Made by a program: the position numbers and the translations under genes
Origin: DATAEK01 sp036258055
GTDB taxonomy: Bacteria; Acidobacteriota; Vicinamibacteria; Vicinamibacterales; 2-12-FULL-66-21
Assembly: GCA_036258055.1 (NCBI GenBank)
Contig: DATAEK010000415.1
Coordinates: 1 to 47,223 of the forward strand
Direction of reading: 5' to 3'
DNA length: 47,223 nt
The notes under the pieces: model-generated
The model's database searches: none
Told to the model about the DNA's origin: nothing
The model's input: the letters and a program-made list of their open reading frames with translations, nothing else
Part shown: piece after piece, positions 16,542-25,455 of the stretch
Numbering within the stretch: position 1 is the first letter of the stretch
Layout of the letters: every line of letters begins with the position of its first letter

Positions 16542-16556
16542 GTATACCTCGTATAC
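16542..16556. promoter_or_regulatory. GTATAC palindrome, copy 1 (at the activator start)
   Basis: GTATACCTCGTATAC consists of two GTATAC half-sites separated by CTC, ending 12 bases upstream of the preferred GTG start of the activator. On the minus strand it includes TATACT, a good -10 hexamer. An operator for autoregulation is plausible, given the second copy downstream. Confidence 0.45.
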
Positions 16557-16621
16557 ACCCGCCGCCCTCCGAAAACAGGCCGGTGGCGGCAACGAATCCG
16601 CGCAAGAGCGGGCAATCGCGG

Positions 16622-17524
16622 TCAGCGCGTGCCGATCCGCTCCGCGAAGCGGTAGCCGAGGATCTTGTAAACCAGCTTCGCGCAGAGGAAGTTCGGCGCC
16701 ATGATTCCCGGCAGCGGGCTCAATTCGACGAGGTCGCAGGCCACGACCGTCCGGCGGGCCATCGTCGCCCGAAGAAGCGCCAGGATTTCATACCAGGAGA
16801 GGCCACCCGGTTCCGGCGTGCCGGTCGCCGGCATGATCGACGGGTCCATTCCGTCGACGTCGATCGTGAGGTACACCCGGTCGGCGAGCGAATCCACGAC
16901 GCGATCGACCCAGGCCGGATCGCGGCGCATCGAGACGTCGTAGAAAATCGTCGTATTCAACGATCCCGCAACGTTGGCTTCCTCCGAAGAGAGGCTCCGA
17001 ATCCCGACCTGCGTGAGCCGCGCGAACTCCAGGCTGCGTCGCATCGCGCAGGCATGATTGTGCGGCGTACCCATGTAGCAGTCACGAAGGTCGGCGTGCG
17101 CGTCGATCTGAAGGACCGAGAGCCCGGGGAATCGCTCGGCCGCCGCGGCGACAAGCGGCGGGGTAATCGAATGTTCGCCGCCAAGGGTAACCAGAAACTT
17201 GTCGCGCGAGAGGACCTCGAAGGCCACCCGGCGGATTTCCGCCATGAGCGGCGGCAGTTCCCCGAACGGCAATTCCATTTCGGGCAGCGTGTAAATGCCA
17301 ATCGGATGGACGTCCGTTCCGAGCTCCTCGTCCCACAGTTCCATGTGCGACGAGGCCTGAAGGATCTCGCGGGGGCCGTTACGTGTGCCGGGAACGTAGG
17401 ACGTGGTGCGATCGAGCGGGATCGGGAGCACCACGGCCTTCGACTCGTCGAAGGACCGGGTCACGGGCACCGCGCCGCCGAAGGCATGCGGCACGCCGTG
17501 GTCGTAGTCGAAGGGAAAGCTCAT
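16622..17524 (-). CDS. speB: Agmatinase-family ureohydrolase
   Basis: This 300-residue arginase/agmatinase-fold enzyme has all the manganese ligands: GGEH (H118), DAHAD (D141, H143, D145) and TIDVDGMDPS (D222, D224), followed by the family's PGGLSWYE. Ureohydrolases cut guanidino groups from agmatine, arginine or related compounds to release urea. The ATG at 17524 overlaps the stop codon of the deoxyhypusine-synthase-like gene as ATGA, so the two are translationally coupled and likely work on the same pathway. The substrate may be agmatine or a guanidino-polyamine made by the partner. The specificity cannot be fixed from sequence alone, so the speB symbol is by family. Confidence 0.88.
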   Translation of the reverse strand: MSFPFDYDHGVPHAFGGAVPVTRSFDESKAVVLPIPLDRTTSYVPGTRNGPREILQASSHMELWDEELGTDVHPIGIYTLPEMELPFGELPPLMAEIRRVAFEVLSRDKFLVTLGGEHSITPPLVAAAAERFPGLSVLQIDAHADLRDCYMGTPHNHACAMRRSLEFARLTQVGIRSLSSEEANVAGSLNTTIFYDVSMRRDPAWVDRVVDSLADRVYLTIDVDGMDPSIMPATGTPEPGGLSWYEILALLRATMARRTVVACDLVELSPLPGIMAPNFLCAKLVYKILGYRFAERIGTR

Positions 17525-18591
17525 TCGCGTACCTCGAAACCTGGTGGCAACGGACGTCCTTCGACCGCCATCGTTCGGCCCGAAAGATCGAAACAGATCG
17601 GCTTGCGGCCGGCGAGCGTTTCGACCGCACTGTCCACGAGGGCGCTGGCGAGGAGCGGCAAAGCCAGCGTGACGTCGGCGTGTACCGTGACCTGCTCGGC
17701 GTCCGCGGCCAGCTTTCCCCAGCTCTGCGCTTCCTCCAGGCTCGCGCCCGAGGCGCCGCCGTAGTGCGGAACGTCGGTGATGATTTGAAGCGCAAACCGA
17801 TGCCCTCCGACGCGGTCGTCGTAGAACTCGGCCTGCACCGTCGCCTGGTTGATGAAGTTCTTGGGGGTGCCGCCCCCGAACACGATCGACGCCGTGCGTG
17901 GGCGCCGAATCACGAGGTTGGCCGATTCGACGACATCGGCGATCGTGTCGAGATGGCCGGCGTCGGGATCGCGGTGGCGTGCTTGGGAGAGGCCCATTCC
18001 AATCGACGAGTCCGCAATCGCCGGGCAGAAGATCGGGACCCTCGCGCGGTAGGCCGCAGTCAGGATCCCTTCGCGCCCGGTCTCCTTCCAGAGATGCTCG
18101 CCCAGCCGGTACAGGAACTCGCGTGACGAATACGGCCGACGTTCGAGTGTCATCACGAATTCGGCAATCCACTCGTCGTTATCGATGAATTCCTGCTCGC
18201 TGGCGTAGGTGTCGTAGACACGATCGATGCGATCGGCCTGCAGGGCCGCATCGTTCTCGCGCGGCGATCCGACGTAGTGACGACGACCACGGGTCTCATG
18301 GAGGTCGTGGTACAGGTTCGCACCCGTCGACACGAGGCAGTCCACGTAGCGGTGGGCCAGGAGGTGCGCGATGATCAGCCGCATCCCCCCCGCGCTCAGC
18401 GCGCCAGCGAGCCCGAGGAAGATCGTGCAGTCCCCGCCCAGCATTTTTTCCCAGATGCGCCGTGCCGTCGCGAGGCTGCGCCCCTGGAACGACACGCGCT
18501 CCATGCGCGTGAGCACGTCGTCGGCGCGCAGATTCGGCGCCAGTTCGAACGGCTCGACAGGCACGCGCAGAAAGCGTGATTTGTGGCCCAT
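17521..18591 (-). CDS. Deoxyhypusine synthase-like protein (bacterial polyamine enzyme)
   Basis: This 356-residue protein follows the deoxyhypusine synthase fold: LGLAGALSAGGMRLIIAHLL (59-78), VSTGANLYHDLHE (87-99) and KNFINQATVQAEF (244-256). The catalytic-lysine segment SGASLEEAQSWGKL places K293 where the eukaryotic enzyme forms its enzyme-imine intermediate. Bacteria have no eIF5A, so it cannot make hypusine. Homologues transfer an aminobutyl group between polyamines, as plant homospermidine synthase does, and I recall reports of agmatine-using bacterial versions but cannot verify them here. Coupling to a ureohydrolase fits a guanidino-polyamine route. No arginine or ornithine decarboxylase is in the window. 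Confidence 0.85.
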   Translation of the reverse strand: MGHKSRFLRVPVEPFELAPNLRADDVLTRMERVSFQGRSLATARRIWEKMLGGDCTIFLGLAGALSAGGMRLIIAHLLAHRYVDCLVSTGANLYHDLHETRGRRHYVGSPRENDAALQADRIDRVYDTYASEQEFIDNDEWIAEFVMTLERRPYSSREFLYRLGEHLWKETGREGILTAAYRARVPIFCPAIADSSIGMGLSQARHRDPDAGHLDTIADVVESANLVIRRPRTASIVFGGGTPKNFINQATVQAEFYDDRVGGHRFALQIITDVPHYGGASGASLEEAQSWGKLAADAEQVTVHADVTLALPLLASALVDSAVETLAGRKPICFDLSGRTMAVEGRPLPPGFEVRE

Positions 18592-18609
18592 GCGGCTTCG
18601 TATTCTATT

Positions 18610-21447
18610 TCAGAAGGCAGTGCCGATCCGCCCGAACAGCGCCGCGCCGCGCTCGCGGCCCGACGGATCGTGTCGCCATGAAGCGCCGCCAGTGAACGTC
18701 AAGGGAAGCGAATAGCCGAAGACGACGTCGAGCGAGAGTTCTCCGCCGATCGCGACACGCGCGTCGCTCGCACGAAAGCTCTCGTCCCACACGTGTCCGG
18801 CGTCGACGAAGACGGTACCGTGTAGCGTCCGCGCAAACGCCGGGAGCGTACCGGCGCCGCGTTCGATTCGAAGCAGTGGCACCCGATAGTCAAGGTTGAT
18901 CACTGCAGCGTGCGGTCCGAGCGCGTCGTCGTCCGGGAACCCGCGCAGCAGTCCGATCGCATCGAATCCGAACCGGAACCCTCCCGGTTGCGGACCGGAG
19001 CCTGACGCACTGAACTCCCGCCGGACATCCCGTTCGCCCCACGAGGTCGCCGCCGCGACGCGCGCGGCAATGACGCCGTGCTGGGGCCAGGCACCGATGT
19101 ACACCCGCCCGTCGATCGTGACCGCGTTGGCATCGCCGTCAGCGCCCAGCGCGCGCCGGGTGAGATCCGCCGTCGCGATCACGCCAGCGCCGTCTTCGGG
19201 GCTGATCGAGTAGCCGTACTTGCGCGCCGACGAAAACGCCCAGCCGCCGCGGACCCCTGCGCGATCGGCCTGGGAGCTTCCGATCTCACCACAATCGGTG
19301 CAGACGAGCCTGTCTCTGGCCGCATGAAATGAGGCGAGCACTAGCTGCGACCAGCGGACGCGTCGAAACGGCAGCAGCATTCCGCCGTTGACCTCGCGCG
19401 ATCGGATCTCTCCGTCGCGAAAGGGGTCGGTGTCGTCGGATGCATCGACGAAAAGAATGGGCCGCCAGCGATCGTAGGCGTAGGCCACATCCCAGTCCGG
19501 CCGGCCCCGTGATCCGCTCCACGCAACGTTCGCCGCGTAGCTGTGATACCCGAGCGCATCCGCCGAGCCCACAGCCGCACCGAAGAGAATCTCGCCCGCG
19601 TCCGACTCAATCACCGGCGTCCAGAAGCGTGGCGCGATCGTTCGGAAAGGGGAGTACGAACGGACGTCCGATGGCGGAGATGCGCCGGGACCCTCCTGGG
19701 ACCTCGCTGCTGGGGCTGGCGCCGGCGGGTGTTCGACCGGCGTCCATCGCGCGGACGTCAGTGGCAGCGAGAAGAGATCGTAGCCGTCCAGCGTGTACCC
19801 GACGAAGACGATCGAGGAGCCGTCGCGCGCGACGTCAGGCATCTGTGCGCTGCCGCCGGTGTCCTCGAGACGTCGAAGTCCAGCACCGTCGACATCCACG
19901 CTGAACAGTCGAAACGGGCCGCCATCGCGATCGGATGCGAACACAATCCGCTTACCGTCGGGCAGCCACGCTGGTGCGACGTTCCGCCCCGTCGCCGACG
20001 CGGCGAGGGTTCGTACCGCCGCGGTGTGAGGGTCGATCAATACGACTTCGGACAACCCTCCAAGGCGCTGGCGTTCCGCCGCAATCAGCCTTCCGTCGGG
20101 AGACCATCGCGGCGCGCTGAAGTCCGTGCCGGCCTCGGAAAGGAGGGTGACGGGAAGAGACGTCCTACCCTCGGGCGGGATCTCCATCGTCGCAAGATCG
20201 CGCCGGTCAGGCTGCTGCACAGTACAGGCAATCGTCCGGCCATCTGACGAAACATCGGGATCCGCAGCACGTGCGCCGTGTGTCAGCCGGCGGCGGTCGC
20301 TTCCGTCCAGACCCGCCCGATAAAGATCGGACTGAAGGGCAACGTGGTGCACCACCTCGATCGCATCGAACACGACGGACCGCCCGGCAAACGCAATTCG
20401 ATTCCCCAGGTATTTGTCCGCCAGCTTCTCCGGTCGTTGTCCAGGACTGACGCTCATGAGGGCGGGAAAGCCGTGCGGGTTCGTCGTCGAGTAGTAGATT
20501 CGACCGTCCGGCGAGAAGCGCGGCGCGCCGACGTCGAACCCGTGATGCGTCAGCCGTGTCGGCAATGTCGCCGTCGGCGCCGCGCGGGTTCGAACATCAG
20601 CTTCATAGTCAGCCCACAACTTCCCGAGCGATCGGCCGAACACCTTTCGATACGCGGGAGATCCGAAGTACGGGACGCGCCGGCTGGTTTCATCGGTCAG
20701 TCGTCGAATTGTGTCGGGTCCGTACCGAGTAGCAAGGAATTCGTGGAAATAGGCACCATACACGTACGCCGCATTGCCCCCGGGCCAGTCCACCAGGCCG
20801 CCGCTGGCCCGGTCGAGGGGGTCGAAGGCCGACGCGCGCACGGCGCTGTCGACAATCATCCGGAACTCGCCGTTCGGCATGCGTCCGTGGCCGGTCAACG
20901 CGCTCTCTTCGAAGACCGCCAGCCCTTCGATCTGCCAGATTGGCGTGAACAGGTTCGGATAGAGCACCGGCAGCCGTCCGAACACGCGCTGCAGGCCATG
21001 AATCCAGCCGCCCGATCGGCTCAGGTGCACGACGTGCGTGTACTCGTGCGCGAAAACGAGGCGAAGCCAATCGTCGGTGTTGCCGATCTCGCTCTCGCCG
21101 CTGGGCGCTGCAGCTGCGATCTCGATCAAGTTGTAGGGGACAGGTGTCGCCCAGCCGTTCGGCAGATCGCTCTGAGCCACGAGGATCACGTGCACGCGGC
21201 CCGCTGGCGGACCGAGCGTGCGATCCAGCCTCGCGGCGACCTCTTCTGCGATCACCGCCAACCGTCGTGCCTGGGCGTCTTCCCCCTGATGGAACAGGAT
21301 GTCAAAGCGCGGCGTCGAGATGACTCGAAACCGCAGCCGCGGGTCGTAACGGGTGGCGCCGGCGGCTGTCGTCGCGAAGAGCGCGACTGAGATGAAAAAC
21401 GTAAGGACGCGAGGAACCCGGGAAACCTGGGCCGAGTATCTGCTCAC
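18610..21447 (-). CDS. Exported HExxH peptidase-like / WD40-like propeller / barrel protein
   Basis: The 945-residue product has a Sec signal peptide (about residues 1-31). The N-terminal domain holds a zinc-peptidase motif HEYTH at 134-138 with a downstream IEGLAVFEE supplying a third ligand, the gluzincin pattern. A TolB-type propeller follows (about 285-590) with PD40 blades such as APRFSPDGRIYYS, APRWSPDGRLIAAER and LPDGKRIVFASDRDG. The last 340 residues alternate polar and hydrophobic and end in Phe (LFGRIGTAF), like a surface-antigen-type outer-membrane beta-barrel. The protein would thus be anchored in the outer membrane with a periplasmic propeller and peptidase. The substrate is unknown. 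The ATG overlaps the upstream SBP remnant's stop by 4 bp. Confidence 0.78.
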   Translation of the reverse strand: MSRYSAQVSRVPRVLTFFISVALFATTAAGATRYDPRLRFRVISTPRFDILFHQGEDAQARRLAVIAEEVAARLDRTLGPPAGRVHVILVAQSDLPNGWATPVPYNLIEIAAAAPSGESEIGNTDDWLRLVFAHEYTHVVHLSRSGGWIHGLQRVFGRLPVLYPNLFTPIWQIEGLAVFEESALTGHGRMPNGEFRMIVDSAVRASAFDPLDRASGGLVDWPGGNAAYVYGAYFHEFLATRYGPDTIRRLTDETSRRVPYFGSPAYRKVFGRSLGKLWADYEADVRTRAAPTATLPTRLTHHGFDVGAPRFSPDGRIYYSTTNPHGFPALMSVSPGQRPEKLADKYLGNRIAFAGRSVVFDAIEVVHHVALQSDLYRAGLDGSDRRRLTHGARAADPDVSSDGRTIACTVQQPDRRDLATMEIPPEGRTSLPVTLLSEAGTDFSAPRWSPDGRLIAAERQRLGGLSEVVLIDPHTAAVRTLAASATGRNVAPAWLPDGKRIVFASDRDGGPFRLFSVDVDGAGLRRLEDTGGSAQMPDVARDGSSIVFVGYTLDGYDLFSLPLTSARWTPVEHPPAPAPAARSQEGPGASPPSDVRSYSPFRTIAPRFWTPVIESDAGEILFGAAVGSADALGYHSYAANVAWSGSRGRPDWDVAYAYDRWRPILFVDASDDTDPFRDGEIRSREVNGGMLLPFRRVRWSQLVLASFHAARDRLVCTDCGEIGSSQADRAGVRGGWAFSSARKYGYSISPEDGAGVIATADLTRRALGADGDANAVTIDGRVYIGAWPQHGVIAARVAAATSWGERDVRREFSASGSGPQPGGFRFGFDAIGLLRGFPDDDALGPHAAVINLDYRVPLLRIERGAGTLPAFARTLHGTVFVDAGHVWDESFRASDARVAIGGELSLDVVFGYSLPLTFTGGASWRHDPSGRERGAALFGRIGTAF

Positions 21448-22058
21448 TCCGCTCCTCCGGCAGTCAGAGGCGCGCCGGAGCGATGAACGTCCTTCAGGAA
21501 CAGGAAATCAGCAGTGGGTGACAGGCGAACACCCTGCAGATCCGGTTGGAACACGGCGACGTTGGTCTTGTACCAGAGGCTGATGTACGGCACGTCGCCG
21601 GCAATGAAACGTTGCGCCTGCGCGTAGAGGACACGGCGCTCATCGCCGCTTGCCGACGACGCGGCAACCGAACCAAGCAGTCTGTACGCGCCGGAGCGAC
21701 CGCGGAAATCCGGATCCGGGAAGCTCCTGAACGTGTACACGACGTCATCAGCTGTCAGCTCTCGTCCGTTGTGAAACAGCACGCCGTCGTGCAGCCGTGC
21801 GACGTAGGTCAGGTCGTCGGGGTGTTCCAGCGATTCGGCGAGCTCCGGAACAATCTGCAACGAGTCATCGACGTGGACGAGGGTGTTGAAGATCAGCTGT
21901 TGCGCTTTTTGCGAGGCTTCATCCGCGCCGACGCGCGGATCGAGGTTGGCGGGGGAGTTGAGCATGGCGACGACGATGGCGTCGCCCTCCGGCCGACGAT
22001 CCGCGCAGGCCACGCCCAGCAACAGCAGCGCGAGCAGGTCTCCGGCGCGCCGTGTCAT
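21444..22058 (-). CDS. Family 5 substrate-binding protein with the central part deleted
   Basis: At 204 residues this is under half the roughly 500 expected for DppA/OppA-type peptide-binding proteins. Residues 1-125 match the family N-terminus (NSPANLDPRVGADEAS, LIFNTLV, VPELAESLEHPDDLTYV, FHNGRELTADDVVYTF). Residues 135-195 match its extreme C-terminus (RRVLYAQAQRFIAGDVPYISLWY, DLQGVRLSP). The roughly 300 residues between, including the ligand-binding lobe, are missing, yet the frame is intact. A lipoprotein-like signal ends in LLGVAC. The gene starts inside the mutS stop and ends inside the next start (ATGA at both ends). It is a degraded solute-binding protein or one retained for another job; no permease genes are nearby. 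Confidence 0.75.
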   Translation of the reverse strand: MTRRAGDLLALLLLGVACADRRPEGDAIVVAMLNSPANLDPRVGADEASQKAQQLIFNTLVHVDDSLQIVPELAESLEHPDDLTYVARLHDGVLFHNGRELTADDVVYTFRSFPDPDFRGRSGAYRLLGSVAASSASGDERRVLYAQAQRFIAGDVPYISLWYKTNVAVFQPDLQGVRLSPTADFLFLKDVHRSGAPLTAGGAE

Positions 22059-24697
22059 TCCGCCTCTCGTTTGAGCTCGGCGAGTATCGTGAGGGCCTGC
22101 AGCGGCGTGAGGTTGTCGATGTCGAGCTCGCGCAAGCGAGCCGACACCGGGTTCTCGCGATCAACCGGAGCCTGAAACAGCCCGAGCTGGCGCTTCTCGT
22201 CGGCGGGGGCGCCACTGAGCGATGGCCGGCCGCCGCGCGACAGCTCGTCGCGCTCCAGGCCGTTGAGAATCTCCCGTGCCCGGGTGACCACCGCCGGCGG
22301 CAGCCCGGCCAGACGCGCGACCTGGATGCCGTAACTGCGATCCGATCGTCCGGCAATCACCTTCCGGAGGAACACGATCTCATCCTTCCACTCCCGTGCG
22401 ACGACGTGAAAATTCACGACGCTCGGGAGCGCGTCGGCGAGATCCGTCAGCTCGTGATAGTGCGTGGCGAAGATTGTCTTGGGACGGGCGCGCGTATTGG
22501 ACGCCAGATGCTCCGCGACCGCCCAGGCGAGGCTGAGCCCGTCGAAGGTGGCCGTCCCGCGGCCGATCTCGTCGAGGATCACGAGGCTGCGGGACGTTGC
22601 GCTGTGCAGGATGTTCGCCGTCTCCTGCATCTCGACCATGAACGTCGATTGACCGCGGGCAATGTTGTCCGAGGCACCAACGCGCGCAAACAGCCGGTCG
22701 ACGACCGGCAGCTTCGCCGATCGTGCGGGCACGAAGGATCCTGCCTGCGCCATCAGGCAGAGAAGCGCGGTCTGACGCAGATACGTCGATTTGCCTCCCA
22801 TGTTCGGTCCCGTGAGGATGACGACCTGATGGGCGGTGCCGTCCAGCGTGACGTCGTTCGGCACAAAGGCATCCGTGACGTGTCGTTCGACCACGGGATG
22901 ACGCGCATCGACCGCGGTGAGCTCGTCGCCGCCGTGCATCTGCGGCTTGGTGTAGTTGCAGGCCGTTGCGGTGTCCGCCAGCCCCGCGATCACGTCGAGC
23001 GAGGCCAAGGCGCGCGCCGTGTCCTGCACGCGCGGCGCGGCGGCCGCAACATCGGCCCGAACCCGTTCGAAGATCGCGATCTCGCGCTCGAGGATGCGCT
23101 CGTCGGCGCCGAGCACCCGCTCCTCGTACTCCTTGAGCGCGGGGGTGATGAAGCGTTCACCGCCGGCAATCGTCTGCTTGCGGTGGTAGTCGTCGGGGAC
23201 GTTCCCGAGGTTCGACTTGGAGACCTCGATGTAATAGCCGAACACGCGGTTGTAGCGGATCTTCAGCGAGTTGATCCCGGTCCGCGCCCGCTCGGCCTCC
23301 TCCATCCGTGCGATATTGAGCTTTCCCGATCGGCTGATATCGCGAAGGCTGTCGAGATCGGCGTCCACGCCGTCCCGGATCATGCCGCCGTCGCGTGCGA
23401 CGGCGGGCGGTTCCTCCACGAGCGTCCGTTCGAGCGCGTCGCGCAGATCCGCCAGGTCGTCGAGCTCCGCAACCAGGCTCTTCACCAGCGGCGCCTGCAG
23501 GTCGTCGAGGAGCAGGCGAACGCGCGGGATGACGGCAACCGATTGGCGCAGCGAAACGAGATCGCGCGGCCCGGCGATGCCGAGAGCCGCACGCCCGACC
23601 AGGCGTTCGATGTCGTGGACGCCCTTCAACGTGTCGCGCAGCTTCGCGCGCTCGATGCCGCGAAACGCCAGTTCTTCGACGGCATCCAACCGGTCCTGAA
23701 TGCGTTCGAGCGAGAGCAACGGCCGTAACAGCCACGTCCGTAGCAGACGCCCGCCCATCGGCGTCACGGTGCGATCGATTTCGTGTAACAGCGAGCCGCT
23801 GCGACCGCCATCCGAGGCACTCACCACTTCGAGATTCCGCAGCGTCGTCGGATCAACCAGGAGACAGTCGGCACCGGTGCGAAAGGACACCGCGCGCACA
23901 TGCGCGAGGTCGGCTTTCTGCGTGTCCTTGAGGTACTGAACCAGAGCGCCCGCCGCGCGAATCGCAGGGATGTGCCCTTCGAGACCGAAGCCATCGAGGC
24001 TTTGCGTCCTCAGCTGATCGAGCAGCGTCCGGCGCGCGGATTCACTCTCGAACGTCCACTCATCGGCCGGCGTGACGCGAGCCGTGAGCCGCAACTCCGA
24101 CGCGAGCGCTGCGGGCTCCTCGGACCCAGTGGGTACGAGGATCTCTCGGGGCTGAAGAATGACCAGCTCGTCGGCGAGCGCCTGTCGTGCGTCAGGGCCG
24201 GCGTATTCGGTGGTCGTGAACTCGCCGGTCGACAGATCGAGCAGCGCGGCACCGTAGCCGGATTGGCCCGAATCCGGCGCAATTGCCATCAGGAAAGCGG
24301 ACTCGCGCGACTCGAGATACCCGGCGTCCGTCAGCGTCCCCGGGGAGACGACCCGCACGACTTCACGCCGGACGAGCCCTTTCGCTTTCTTCGGATCCTC
24401 GGTCTGCTCGCAAATCGCGACGCGAAACCCCTTCTTCACCAGCCTGGCGATGTAGCCATCCGCGGCGTGATAGGGAACTCCGCACATCGGGATGGCGCCG
24501 CCGCTCGAATCCTTCGAGCGCGACGTGAGCGTCAGCTCGAGAGCACGCGCGGCCGTGAGCGCGTCCTCGTAGAACATCTCGTAGAAATCGCCCATCCGGA
24601 AGAAGACGATGGCGTCGCGATACTGGCGCTTGGCCTCGAAATACTGCCGCATCGCCGGCGTGGCGCCCGCGGGTTCGGATGAGACGGGGGAGGACAT
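22055..24697 (-). CDS. mutS: DNA mismatch repair protein MutS
   Basis: This 880-residue MutS recognises mismatches and starts methyl- or nick-directed repair. The mismatch-binding motif FFRMGDFYEMF (Phe-x-Glu) lies near residues 30-40, followed by connector, lever and clamp domains. The ATPase has Walker A TGPNMGGKSTYLRQ, Walker B LVILDEIGRGTATFDGLSLAWA and the FATHYHEL switch. The C-terminal helix-turn-helix dimerisation part ends at ILAELKREAE. I chose the ATG at 24697, which gives the normal family start; the frame stays open 72 codons upstream into the divergent tsaB gene, but that part is Arg-rich noise. It heads the minus-strand run. Confidence 0.96.
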   Translation of the reverse strand: MSSPVSSEPAGATPAMRQYFEAKRQYRDAIVFFRMGDFYEMFYEDALTAARALELTLTSRSKDSSGGAIPMCGVPYHAADGYIARLVKKGFRVAICEQTEDPKKAKGLVRREVVRVVSPGTLTDAGYLESRESAFLMAIAPDSGQSGYGAALLDLSTGEFTTTEYAGPDARQALADELVILQPREILVPTGSEEPAALASELRLTARVTPADEWTFESESARRTLLDQLRTQSLDGFGLEGHIPAIRAAGALVQYLKDTQKADLAHVRAVSFRTGADCLLVDPTTLRNLEVVSASDGGRSGSLLHEIDRTVTPMGGRLLRTWLLRPLLSLERIQDRLDAVEELAFRGIERAKLRDTLKGVHDIERLVGRAALGIAGPRDLVSLRQSVAVIPRVRLLLDDLQAPLVKSLVAELDDLADLRDALERTLVEEPPAVARDGGMIRDGVDADLDSLRDISRSGKLNIARMEEAERARTGINSLKIRYNRVFGYYIEVSKSNLGNVPDDYHRKQTIAGGERFITPALKEYEERVLGADERILEREIAIFERVRADVAAAAPRVQDTARALASLDVIAGLADTATACNYTKPQMHGGDELTAVDARHPVVERHVTDAFVPNDVTLDGTAHQVVILTGPNMGGKSTYLRQTALLCLMAQAGSFVPARSAKLPVVDRLFARVGASDNIARGQSTFMVEMQETANILHSATSRSLVILDEIGRGTATFDGLSLAWAVAEHLASNTRARPKTIFATHYHELTDLADALPSVVNFHVVAREWKDEIVFLRKVIAGRSDRSYGIQVARLAGLPPAVVTRAREILNGLERDELSRGGRPSLSGAPADEKRQLGLFQAPVDRENPVSARLRELDIDNLTPLQALTILAELKREAE

Positions 24698-24759
24698 GGG
24701 TCGAAGTTCGTGCGGGCGAGCCGTTGGCCGAGTATAACATTGAGCCAATTGGCTTTCCC

Positions 24760-25455
24760 GTGGTAGTGCTGGCGCTCGACACCACGACCCGTGCAGGCAG
24801 CCTCGCGATCGTTCGCGACGGCGTGATCGTTCACGAACGCGACGGCGACCCCTCGCGTACGCATGGCGAACGCCTGCCCGACGATATTGCGCGCCTCCTC
24901 GCGGACGCCGCAATCGAGCTGCAGGCCATCGATCTCCTCGCCGTCGCCGCCGGACCTGGATCGTTCACGGGCCTCCGTGTCGGCATCGCCGCGGTCCAGG
25001 GTCTCGCCATGGCGCTCGACCTCCACGTCGTGCCGGTCTCATCGCTCGAAGCGCTGGCGCGAGCGGGGACGACGACGCACGCGCTCATCGCGCCGTGGAT
25101 GGATGCGCAACGCGGCGAAGTGTTCGCCGCGCTCTACGACGCGGCCGGACGCACAGTCATCGTGCCTCCAACCTCACTGGTGCCCGACGCAACACTCAGG
25201 CGACTCGAAGAAGCCGGGGTACAGTGGCCGATTCAATTCATCGGTGACGGTGCCGCGCGCTACGCGGAGCTCATTGCCGCGCACGAAACGTTGTCGTCCA
25301 CAGTTGTGCACACGATTCCCCGGCTGGCTGGCGTCATCGGACAGATTGCCTGGGACGCGCCGCATCGTGCAGTCTCCCCGCATGCCGTCGCGCCGATCTA
25401 CGTTCGCCGCCCGGACGCGGAGCTCGCCCGCGACCGACGTCATGGCAGCAGCTGA
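24760..25455 (+). CDS. tsaB: tRNA threonylcarbamoyladenosine synthesis protein TsaB
   Basis: The 231-residue ASKHA-fold protein is the scaffold of the TsaBDE complex that installs t6A on ANN-decoding tRNAs. It shows VLALDTTTRAGSLAIV at the start, the family hallmark AAGPGSFTGLRVGIAA (about residues 63-78) and WMDAQRGEVFAALYD. I chose the GTG at 24760 because it aligns with the usual start just before the ILAIDT strand; the frame is open 27 codons upstream without similarity. A TATAAC -10-like box lies at 24733-24738. It overlaps rimI by 14 bp, a classic pairing. Confidence 0.92.
   Translation: MVVLALDTTTRAGSLAIVRDGVIVHERDGDPSRTHGERLPDDIARLLADAAIELQAIDLLAVAAGPGSFTGLRVGIAAVQGLAMALDLHVVPVSSLEALARAGTTTHALIAPWMDAQRGEVFAALYDAAGRTVIVPPTSLVPDATLRRLEEAGVQWPIQFIGDGAARYAELIAAHETLSSTVVHTIPRLAGVIGQIAWDAPHRAVSPHAVAPIYVRRPDAELARDRRHGSS

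Noticed and set aside
22052..23728. Open frame of about 558 codons on the plus strand
   Set aside because: It is antisense to mutS and without recognisable features.
24698..24913. 72-codon N-terminal extension of MutS
   Set aside because: It overlaps the divergent tsaB gene, is Arg-rich and lies before the normal MutS start.
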